NCBI GenBank assembly: GCA_020630455.1 | Contig: JAHDBK010000235.1 | Location: forward strand, 1 to 6,191 | Origin: Saprospiraceae bacterium | Lineage (GTDB): Bacteria; Bacteroidota; Bacteroidia; Chitinophagales; Saprospiraceae | Direction of reading: 5' to 3' | Length of the DNA stretch: 6,191 nt | Part shown: in pieces, positions 1-6,115 of the stretch | Position numbering within the stretch: the stretch's first letter is position 1 | Layout of the letters: every line of letters begins with the position of its first letter | Notes under the pieces: model-generated | What the model was told of the DNA's origin: nothing | Seen by the model: only the letters and a program-made list of their open reading frames with translations | Database searches by the model: none | Position numbers and translations under genes: made by a program

Positions 1-94
1 ATTATTATACGCTTTCTTTTGTCCAATTACTTATTATCTTAAAAAACAACATTAGGGCATATTTAAAAATTTAAACATACCTCTAAGAATATAT
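1..94. other. AT-rich non-coding left edge
   Basis: I find no convincing reading frame, RNA gene or TAnnTTTG promoter on either strand here. It is probably the 3' flank of a gene outside the window, since it ends at a hairpin able to terminate transcription arriving from the left. Confidence 0.5.
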
Positions 95-134
95 AACAAA
101 AAAGCCTTGCTGAAATCAGCAAGGCTTTTTTGTT
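95..134. terminator. Bidirectional intrinsic terminator downstream of the ompA-family gene
   Basis: Positions 95-113 and 116-134 are perfect inverted repeats. The GC-containing core is GCCTTGCTGA / TCAGCAAGGC, flanked by an A6 tract on the left and a T6 tract on the right. Read on either strand this gives a stable hairpin ending in a U-run. It lies 37 bp past the stop codon of the minus-strand OmpA gene, so it should end that transcript, and it could equally end a plus-strand transcript from the left. The two-base centre (114-115) means the real loop is probably four or more bases. Confidence 0.9.
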
Positions 135-171
135 TATATAATTTAAAGACTTTATAAAAGCCTAAATATTA

Positions 172-1992
172 TTAATACTTAACTGGAGCGTCTCCACTTG
201 TTCCGAATCCGCTGCTACTATTACTAGAGTTAACAGCATCTCCACTTGGAGCTCCCATATTTCCTTCACCAGCACAAATTCTGAACTCAACACGACGGTT
301 GATGTAAGAAGAACCATTTGTATCTACTAAAGGAGTTTCTTCACCACCATAGTTAATTACTAAACGGCTAGAGCTAATTCCATAAACTTGAGTCAAATAA
401 TCAACAGCTGTTTTAGCACGATTGTAAGACAATGTTTGGTTATAAGCGTTGTTATTTAATCTATCTGTGTGACCTACAGCTACTACACATAAGTTAGGAC
501 ATCTCTTCATTACTTGAGCGATGTGGTGTAATTGAGCTTTAGCTTCAGGCTTCAAGTTATGCTTATCTAAGTCAAAGTGAATCATTGGTAAGAACCAATC
601 TCCAGAACACTCACTTGTTGTAGTTACAGGAGCTGGTTTTTCATGCCATCCTTCTCCTTTTCCAATAGAGATGATATCTTCTTTAGTTAAGCAAGGTTCA
701 CAAGCTTCAACTGTAGGAGCAACACCTTTGTCATCAACTTCACTAATTAAGTTATAAGGAGTATAAGGCTCTTTATCTTCGTGATCAGCGATACCGTCAC
801 CATCACTATCTAAAGTACGACCTTTAGTATCAACTAAAGCACCTTCAACTGTATCTGGCTCTTCATCTAATTCATCTAATACACCATCACCATCTTCATC
901 TTTAACAACGAATAAGTTGTCTTCGATTTCTTTCATTTTCTTCATAGGGAAATCAAGAGGATTAACCCAATATAATGGCTCAACTGCATCGCTCTTCATC
1001 AAGTTGAAGTTTAATTTAACGTTAGTATAGTGAGGAACATCTACGTTACGACCTGCAACATATCCGTCAATATCATCATTTAAACTAATCATTGCTTGGT
1101 GTTCAACAGCGATATTAATTCTATCAGTAATCTTACGAGATACACCAAATCCCCAATCTAAAGATGGCATTAAAGCAAAGTTATCACGACCTAGCAAGTT
1201 GAACGATTGGTATCCAGGAACACCATTATCATCTGTATTACCATTACCATAACGAGCTTCAGTTTCATAAGAATCATCTAAGTAAGACTTAATAGCCTTT
1301 AATTTATCTCTATTAAAAAACTCATTACTATTATCCGTAGTAGGAATAACAACCCATTGTCCTACACTATTATCTCTTTCACTTCTATAAACGGCATCAC
1401 CATTTAATAAATTATACTTAGATTTATAGTACAACATTGTAGGACCTGCGAATACATAAATATTCCACTTAGGTGCTTTTTTATGAAATAGGATATTTGT
1501 AAGATTACCTATAATATGGAACGAACCCCATCCTAAGGTGGTTTTTGAATTTCTGTAAATAGGAGAATTCAAATTATAACCTAGTGCTTGATAATCCGCT
1601 GGAGATAATTGAATACCAGAGCCTTCATTGTCGTCTGAAGTTACATAGCCTAATCTAGAACTACGATCTTCTAATGAAAAAGAGTTAGCATACACACCGT
1701 GTAATCTCCAAGAAATAGTGTAGTTGATTGCTCTTCTTACATGAAGACCAATACCCCAACCTGGACGAGCATATACATCCCCGTGGATAAATGCGTGACC
1801 TCCGTGGATACCGATTTCAGTACCGTGCTTAGGTTTTGGAGGAAAATAACTATCTCCATCTTCAGTTTTCTTGTCATCATCCTGAAGAGTAGATGTGGTT
1901 CCATTATAAGAAGGAACGTCGAAACTGTTTTGAGCAAACGCATAAACTGCACAAAACATTACAATCATTAAAGTACTAATTTTCTTCGTCAT
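172..1992 (-). CDS. OmpA-family outer-membrane protein with thrombospondin type 3 repeats
   Basis: 606-residue protein predicted to sit in the outer membrane and hold peptidoglycan through its C-terminal domain. Residues 1-20 are a signal peptide (KK, hydrophobic core, AFA before Q21). Residues about 55-335 look like an OmpA/PorF-type beta-barrel with alternating hydrophobic strands and long polar loops. Two thrombospondin type 3 calcium motifs follow: DEDGDGVLDELD (365-376) and DSDGDGIADHED (395-406). The OmpA domain spans about 468-573, with GHTD (507-510), SYNRA (522-526) and NRRVEFR (565-571). D510 and R525 have the spacing of the Asp/Arg pair that binds diaminopimelate in characterised OmpA domains. 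A 33-residue Gly/Ser/Asn-rich tail follows. The mature chain has six cysteines (431, 434, 462, 499, 502, 573), which may form disulfides. The start gives a complete signal peptide. The gene is monocistronic, with a strong promoter upstream and a terminator downstream, suggesting an abundant protein. Codon use in residues 110-260 differs from the rest. Confidence 0.93.
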   Translation of the reverse strand: MTKKISTLMIVMFCAVYAFAQNSFDVPSYNGTTSTLQDDDKKTEDGDSYFPPKPKHGTEIGIHGGHAFIHGDVYARPGWGIGLHVRRAINYTISWRLHGVYANSFSLEDRSSRLGYVTSDDNEGSGIQLSPADYQALGYNLNSPIYRNSKTTLGWGSFHIIGNLTNILFHKKAPKWNIYVFAGPTMLYYKSKYNLLNGDAVYRSERDNSVGQWVVIPTTDNSNEFFNRDKLKAIKSYLDDSYETEARYGNGNTDDNGVPGYQSFNLLGRDNFALMPSLDWGFGVSRKITDRINIAVEHQAMISLNDDIDGYVAGRNVDVPHYTNVKLNFNLMKSDAVEPLYWVNPLDFPMKKMKEIEDNLFVVKDEDGDGVLDELDEEPDTVEGALVDTKGRTLDSDGDGIADHEDKEPYTPYNLISEVDDKGVAPTVEACEPCLTKEDIISIGKGEGWHEKPAPVTTTSECSGDWFLPMIHFDLDKHNLKPEAKAQLHHIAQVMKRCPNLCVVAVGHTDRLNNNAYNQTLSYNRAKTAVDYLTQVYGISSSRLVINYGGEETPLVDTNGSSYINRRVEFRICAGEGNMGAPSGDAVNSSNSSSGFGTSGDAPVKY

Positions 1993-2072
1993 AGGGCTTC
2001 CCTTTGATAATTTAATAAATAAGGTGTTAATTAAAATTTAAAAATATATAATAATTTTATTCTATTAAAGCA

Positions 2073-2103
2073 CAAATCTATATGATTTTTTCTTTGTATC
2101 AAA
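2073..2103 (-). promoter_or_regulatory. Bacteroidota-type promoter of the ompA-family gene
   Basis: On the minus strand there is TTTG (2103-2100), a 19-bp spacer, then TAGATTTG (2080-2073). This matches the Bacteroidota primary sigma factor consensus (TTTG at -33, TAnnTTTG at -7) in both boxes and in spacing. Transcription should start near 2066-2068, giving a leader of about 75 nt before the ATG at 1992. It is the only promoter in the window with both elements intact. Confidence 0.8.
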
Positions 2104-2124
2104 AAAAATAGAATGTTTTTTCTA
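2101..2124 (-). terminator. Possible weak terminator after the dehydrogenase gene
   Basis: Read on the minus strand, TAGAA (2124-2120) and TTCTA (2113-2109) can pair around a six-base loop and are followed by T8 (2108-2101). The stem is only five mostly A-T pairs, so it is weak. No better terminator lies between the dehydrogenase stop (2166) and the ompA start. The T-run abuts the -33 box of the ompA promoter, so some dehydrogenase transcripts may run on into ompA. Confidence 0.25.
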
Positions 2125-2165
2125 AAAAAAGGCTAAAATATTAGAAATAATACTTAAATCATTAT

Positions 2166-3395
2166 TTAAACTAACTTTTTAAGTGCAATTTCTAAAGCTC
2201 TAGTAGAAATAAAATTTAATTCTTTATTTTCTTTATAAACTTCTAATAAAGCTTCTTTAATTGTATTAGAAACATCTTCAAAAATTGCTCGATCTGTCAT
2301 CAGAGCGTCTGGTTTCATAAAATAAGCAAAAACTCTAGCCATCCCACAATTGGCAATAAAGTCTGGAATCATACTAAAATGTTCATCTGCGTAGTGAGCT
2401 GTGGGACCAAAAAATACTTCATCATCAACAAAAGGAACATTAGCTCCTGCGGACATTACTTCCAAGCCTCCTTTTATCATCTCGTCTACTTGATAACGTG
2501 TAACAAGCTTAGATGCTGCCCCAGGTATAAAAATATCCGCTCCCATTGACCAAATTTTTTCATTTACCTCTTTAAATGACAACATTTCGCTACTTGACAA
2601 TTTGTTTCCATTTTTCTCAATGAACATTTTCTTAACCTCTTCAAATGAAAATCCATTTTCATTAATAAGTCCTCCTTCTTTATCTAGTATTCCGATAATT
2701 TTTGCTCCTGCTAATGCTAGATAAATTGCTGCAGCTGAAGCTACATTCCCCCAACCTTGAATGATTACTTTTTTACCTTCTATATTTTCTTTTCTAAAAA
2801 TATCATAAAAATGTATAACTGACTCCGCTACTCCGTAACCTGTTATTTTATCAGCTACCGCATAATGGCGTGAACCATCAGGTACAAACTTAGGGTCTTC
2901 AACAATTTTTATACAACCTTGTCTTAATTGCCCAATAACTGCAATTTTTTGACCTTCATTTAAATGGAAATGTCCATTCACGATACCTTCTTGAGGATGC
3001 CAAAGACCTAACTCCTCTGTTATAGGTATAACATCTTTTATTTCATCTACATTCAAATCTCCTCCTGTGCCGTAATAGTTTTTGAGTATTGGGTAAACGG
3101 CGGCATACCATCTTTCAAGCACTTCTTCTCTTCTAGGGTCTTTAGGGTCAAAATTAATGCCAGACTTAGCTCCTCCGATAGCGGGACCACATACTGAGAA
3201 TTTTATCTCCATCACTTTTGCTAAAGAAATGACTTCTTCTCTGTTTAAACCTAACCTCATTCTAGTTCCTCCACCTGCTGCTCCATTCCTCAAAGAATTG
3301 ATAACTACCCAGCCGCTTGCATCAGTTTTTTCGTCGTTCCATTCAAATACAATTTCTGGTTTTTTATCTCTGTATTTTTTTAATAATTTTTCCAT
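2166..3395 (-). CDS. Glu/Leu/Phe/Val dehydrogenase family protein
   Basis: 409-residue cytoplasmic amino-acid dehydrogenase, expected to interconvert an L-amino acid with its 2-oxo acid plus ammonia using NAD(P)H. The N-terminal catalytic domain has GGGTRM (41-46), K65 in MEIKFS (the usual substrate-carboxylate lysine), the active-site lysine K77 in PAIGGAKSGI, and the catalytic aspartate D113 in GTGGDLNVDE. The Rossmann domain begins near residue 205, with GWGNVA (214-219) as the dinucleotide loop. D238 at the end of the second strand favours NAD over NADP. N349 in PDFIANCG fits the conserved C-terminal Asn. Length lies between leucine dehydrogenases (about 365) and hexameric glutamate dehydrogenases (about 450), and GGAKSGI replaces the usual GGAKGGI, so I leave the substrate open. 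The frame opens at an ATG preceded by A-rich sequence. The gene appears to stand alone, divergent from the arginase-like gene, with a -7-like box and a dyad upstream. Confidence 0.9.
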   Translation of the reverse strand: MEKLLKKYRDKKPEIVFEWNDEKTDASGWVVINSLRNGAAGGGTRMRLGLNREEVISLAKVMEIKFSVCGPAIGGAKSGINFDPKDPRREEVLERWYAAVYPILKNYYGTGGDLNVDEIKDVIPITEELGLWHPQEGIVNGHFHLNEGQKIAVIGQLRQGCIKIVEDPKFVPDGSRHYAVADKITGYGVAESVIHFYDIFRKENIEGKKVIIQGWGNVASAAAIYLALAGAKIIGILDKEGGLINENGFSFEEVKKMFIEKNGNKLSSSEMLSFKEVNEKIWSMGADIFIPGAASKLVTRYQVDEMIKGGLEVMSAGANVPFVDDEVFFGPTAHYADEHFSMIPDFIANCGMARVFAYFMKPDALMTDRAIFEDVSNTIKEALLEVYKENKELNFISTRALEIALKKLV

Positions 3396-3424
3396 TTTAA
3401 TTTATACTTTGGTAATAATTTATA

Positions 3425-3441
3425 AGAGTTGATTTAACTCT
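3425..3441. promoter_or_regulatory. Dyad (operator or leader hairpin) before the dehydrogenase gene
   Basis: AGAGTT (3425-3430) and AACTCT (3436-3441) form a perfect inverted repeat with a 5-bp spacer. It lies at or just after the transcription start predicted from the -7 box at 3449-3456, and 30 bp before the start codon at 3395. That is a typical place for a repressor operator, or for a small hairpin at the 5' end of the mRNA. The regulator cannot be named from the sequence. Confidence 0.35.
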
Positions 3442-3448
3442 AAAACTG

Positions 3449-3456
3449 CAAATGTA
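3449..3456 (-). promoter_or_regulatory. Candidate -7 element of the dehydrogenase gene
   Basis: The minus strand reads TACATTTG, an exact match to TAnnTTTG. The expected TTTG at -33 is absent; the nearest candidate is TTTA (3482-3479), 22 bp away. Transcription would start near 3442 and give a leader of about 47 nt. Confidence 0.45.
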
Positions 3457-3662
3457 ATGAATTAAACTATTATTAATTTAAAAATTAATAAAAAGAAATT
3501 ATTAAATGTAAGCCTTGTTTTATTCTAAATCATAAACCAATATCCAATTCTGTAAATAGTTCACATTTTCTAATTATTTAGTCATTATTATTATTAAAAA
3601 TCGAAACATTTATCATTATAAAAAATAAAATATTATTATTAAAAAAATACAAACCAATCAAC

Positions 3663-3670
3663 TATCTTTG
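3663..3670 (+). promoter_or_regulatory. Candidate -7 element of the arginase-like gene
   Basis: TATCTTTG matches TAnnTTTG exactly on the plus strand, 21 bp before the ATG at 3692. Transcription would start near 3677, leaving a leader of only about 15 nt. No clear TTTG is present at -33; only TT-containing AT sequence lies around 3637-3641. Confidence 0.45.
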
Positions 3671-3691
3671 AGATAATAAATATAATTCAAT

Positions 3692-4777
3692 ATGCTTGAA
3701 AACTGGTTAAATCCTATTCAAAAAAATGCTATAGACCTTAGCATTTATAAAAAAAACTCTTTATTTTATAATCTCAAAATATATACTGACCATTTGCCCG
3801 AGCTAAAAGGAGTAAATATCGCAATCATTGGTTTCAACAATGATGCTAATCATATAAGAAAAGAGTTATATGCAACGGCTTGGCGATTTGGAAATCTTCG
3901 AGTTGCCGATATTGGAAATATAAAAAACAACAAAGAACACTTCGTCACTCAATTGCTTACTGAACTCATTGATGGAGGAATTTTACCCATTGTTATTGGT
4001 AATAATAAAATGAATATTTCATCTCAATTTTTGGCTCACAAAGGCATTCGACCATATACCAATTTAGCTTTTATCAATAAAGATATTCCTATAAATTTTG
4101 AAGATGATACTAATGAACTTTACAAACTACTCAACAAACATAAAAATCACATTTTAAATATTAGTTTTTTAGCATATCAGATTCATTTTTGTTCATTAGA
4201 AGTTGACAAATGGTTGAATGAAATGCATTTTGAAGGTTTGAGATTAGGGGCAATTAAATCCAACATAGAAAATGCAGAGCCATTTATTAGGGATGCTGAT
4301 ATGTTAAGCCTTGATCTTAATGCTATTAAATCTGCTGATTGTCCTGCTTCCGGTCAATCTTCTCCAAGTGGGCTTAGTTCTGAGGAGGTTTGTCAATTAA
4401 TGAGATACGCTGGTATGAGTGACAAAATGAATTCCTTAAGTATTTGGGGTTATAAACCTAAGCAAAAAGACCATTTAACTGCCCAACTTATTAGCCAAAT
4501 GATTTGGTATTTTATAGAAGGTTTTTATTTCAGGAAAAACGATTTTCCTAATTCAGCTTTTGATATGATTGAATATGTTGTTGACATACAAGACTTTGAG
4601 GCCATTACTTTTTGGAAAAGTGCTAAAAGTGGTAGATGGTGGATGCAAGTTCCTTATAAAAAGACAAAAAAAATTCAAAGACATTTTTTAATACCATGTT
4701 CTTATAGTGATTATAAAAACGCTTGTAATAATGAATTAAGCACTAGGATGTTGAATGCGATTCAGCGTTTTGGTTAA
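3692..4777 (+). CDS. Arginase/formimidoylglutamase-like protein with degenerate metal site
   Basis: 361-residue protein of the ureohydrolase (arginase) fold, of the Bacteroidota type often labelled formimidoylglutamase. Matches to that group as I remember it are IRDADMLSLDLNAIKS (199-214), EVCQLMRYAGMSDK (232-245), SQMIWYFIEGFYFR (268-281) and PCSYSDYKNAC (335-345). Active ureohydrolases bind two Mn ions through GGDHS, DAHxD, SxDxD and a later Glu. Here GGDHS aligns with IGNNKMNIS (102-110), DAHxD with NKDIP (129-133), and SxDxD with SLDLN (206-210), keeping only D208; the later Glu is replaced by G253 in WGYKP. Hydrolysis of arginine, agmatine or formiminoglutamate is therefore unlikely, and a structural or binding role is an inference. 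There is no signal peptide or membrane segment. From memory, relatives in Flavobacteriia lie beside topA and the gldKLMN secretion genes; that context is not in this window. The ATG at 3692 is the first usable start. The stop overlaps the convergent murF stop. Confidence 0.82.
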   Translation: MLENWLNPIQKNAIDLSIYKKNSLFYNLKIYTDHLPELKGVNIAIIGFNNDANHIRKELYATAWRFGNLRVADIGNIKNNKEHFVTQLLTELIDGGILPIVIGNNKMNISSQFLAHKGIRPYTNLAFINKDIPINFEDDTNELYKLLNKHKNHILNISFLAYQIHFCSLEVDKWLNEMHFEGLRLGAIKSNIENAEPFIRDADMLSLDLNAIKSADCPASGQSSPSGLSSEEVCQLMRYAGMSDKMNSLSIWGYKPKQKDHLTAQLISQMIWYFIEGFYFRKNDFPNSAFDMIEYVVDIQDFEAITFWKSAKSGRWWMQVPYKKTKKIQRHFLIPCSYSDYKNACNNELSTRMLNAIQRFG

Positions 4778-6033
4778 GATTCCTTAGACAATAAAGTTTC
4801 TAATTTAATTCCTCTAGAACCTTTGATTAAGAATAAACAGTCCTTATACGCTATCCAGTTTATAGTAAAATCATCCACTGTTTTATAAGCTTTGATATTT
4901 TTTAATAATGAAAATTGGTTTCCCACCCAAAACACTTCATCAAATTGATACTGATTGACCAAATCCACTATTTCTGAATGTTCTTTTTGGGAATCATTGC
5001 CTAACTCCAACATATCTCCTAAAATTACTATTTTGTAATCGCCTTTCATCTGTTTAAAATTAGTAATAGCCGCTTTCATACTTGTTGGATTAGCATTATA
5101 TGCGTCCAAAACAATCGTGTTTGTTTCTTTTATCACTATTTGTGAACGATTATTATTAGGAATATAGTCAGCGATTGCATTTACAGCATCTAAAACATCT
5201 ATATTAAAAAATTGCCCTACAGCCAAGGCGGTCAATACATTGGGGTAATTATATTGTCCGACCATTTGAGTAGTGATTGTTTCTTTATTTTCTACTAATA
5301 TTTTGAGGAATGGATTTGCCCCTGCATTTTTTATCTTTATAGATTCGCTATTATAAATACTTTTATGCTCACAAATTTCTGCTATTTCTAGAACTTTTTG
5401 TTCTTCTTGATTAGCAAAAGCAAATCCTTGATTTTTGGCTAAAAATTGATAGAGTTCTCCTTTTCCTTTTTTAACTCCTTCTTCACCTCCGAAGCCTTCT
5501 AAATGAGCTTTTCCTATATTCGTCACTAATCCATAATTTGGTTCAGCTATTTCACATAAAAATTTAATTTCTTTTTGGTGATTGGCCCCCATTTCGATTA
5601 TAGCCAATTCTGTATCAAGAGGCATTTCTAAAAGAGTCAATGGTACTCCAATATGATTATTTAAGTTTCCTTTAGTAAAATGCACTTTAAATTTCAGAGA
5701 TAATACTTGATTAAGGAGTTCCTTAGTTGTGGTTTTGCCATTACTACCTGTAAGAGCTAAAACAGGTATATCAAATTGTCTTCGATGATAATTGGCTAAA
5801 TTTTGGAGGGTTTTCAATACATCTTCTACTTGTATTAATTGATTATGCGGTTCTATTACTTCGTCAACTATCGCCCATCTTGCACCTTTTTCTAATGCTT
5901 GAATTGCGAAATAATTAGCATTAAATCGTTCACCTTTAAGAGCAAAGAACAATTGTCCTTTTGAAACTTTTCTAGTATCTGTTGTAATACCTTTAGATTG
6001 AATAAATATGTTATATAGGTCTTGAATTTCCAA
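4774..6033 (-). CDS. murF: UDP-N-acetylmuramoyl-tripeptide--D-alanyl-D-alanine ligase MurF
   Basis: Cytoplasmic ATP-dependent ligase that adds D-Ala-D-Ala to UDP-MurNAc-tripeptide, the last step of the soluble peptidoglycan precursor pathway. With the start chosen here it has 419 residues, a normal MurF length. The N-terminal UDP-binding domain has TDTRK (18-22) and FFALKG (29-34). The central ATPase domain has the P-loop TGSNGKTTTKE (95-105), KGNLNNHIGVPLTLL (121-135), EMGANHQ (147-153) and NIGKAHLEGFG (172-182). The C-terminal domain has the MurF signature LDAYNANPTSM (309-319), ILGDMLELG (337-345) and KGSRGIKLE (404-412). All key motifs are intact. I chose the TTG at 6033 because the family alignment begins at EIQDLYNIF and no in-frame ATG lies nearby. 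The frame stays open to an ATG at 6183, but those 50 extra codons translate a terminator hairpin and the end of the upstream gene. No TAnnTTTG box lies between the two genes, so expression probably comes from upstream read-through. The last 4 bp overlap the convergent gene. Confidence 0.93.
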   Translation of the reverse strand: MEIQDLYNIFIQSKGITTDTRKVSKGQLFFALKGERFNANYFAIQALEKGARWAIVDEVIEPHNQLIQVEDVLKTLQNLANYHRRQFDIPVLALTGSNGKTTTKELLNQVLSLKFKVHFTKGNLNNHIGVPLTLLEMPLDTELAIIEMGANHQKEIKFLCEIAEPNYGLVTNIGKAHLEGFGGEEGVKKGKGELYQFLAKNQGFAFANQEEQKVLEIAEICEHKSIYNSESIKIKNAGANPFLKILVENKETITTQMVGQYNYPNVLTALAVGQFFNIDVLDAVNAIADYIPNNNRSQIVIKETNTIVLDAYNANPTSMKAAITNFKQMKGDYKIVILGDMLELGNDSQKEHSEIVDLVNQYQFDEVFWVGNQFSLLKNIKAYKTVDDFTINWIAYKDCLFLIKGSRGIKLETLLSKES

Positions 6034-6063
6034 TTTTATTAACTTTAAACATGCTCTTAATAA

Positions 6064-6097
6064 AAAAAAGCCTTTATTTTGAAATAAAGGCTTTTTT
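6064..6097 (-). terminator. Terminator or attenuator hairpin between the upstream gene and murF
   Basis: Positions 6064-6079 and 6082-6097 are perfect inverted repeats, with core GCCTTTATTT / AAATAAAGGC flanked by A6 and T6. Read on the minus strand the hairpin ends in a run of eight T, as an intrinsic terminator does. It lies 18 bp past the stop of the upstream gene and 30 bp before the TTG start of murF. It is nearly symmetrical, so it could also stop plus-strand transcription. Confidence 0.8.
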
Positions 6098-6115
6098 AAA
6101 TTTATATATAAAATA

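Larger units (their letters stand above)
3396..3691. other. AT-rich divergent intergenic region
   Basis: This 296-bp spacer separates two divergently transcribed genes. It holds one -7-like element per direction (3449-3456 minus, 3663-3670 plus), a 6-bp dyad (3425-3441) and two similar ATT-rich runs ending in A5-A7 (3584-3600 and 3630-3647). The stretch between the two promoters (about 3485-3640) is extremely AT-rich, and I see no coding frame or RNA gene in it. Confidence 0.6.

Noticed and set aside
1737..1952. 71-codon open frame on the minus strand
   Set aside because: It lies wholly inside the OmpA gene in another frame, has no recognisable domain and no promoter, and the OmpA frame has a signal peptide and clear homology.
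1741..1971. 76-codon open frame on the plus strand
   Set aside because: It is antisense to the start of the OmpA gene and its translation resembles no family; a by-product of the opposite strand.
3403..3411. TATACTTTG as a plus-strand -7 box
   Set aside because: The spacing between TA and TTTG is one base off the consensus, there is no -33 partner, and it would give a leader of about 280 nt when a better box exists at 3663.
3157..3432. 91-codon open frame on the plus strand, with a hydrophobic end
   Set aside because: It is antisense to the N-terminal region of the dehydrogenase, whose catalytic motifs are encoded there; the hydrophobicity reflects AT-rich complement sequence.
3584..3647. 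Two ATT-rich runs as a possible repeat or replication element
   Set aside because: They are simple AT-rich sequence in an AT-rich spacer, with no regular unit, no DnaA-box-like motif and no associated gene.
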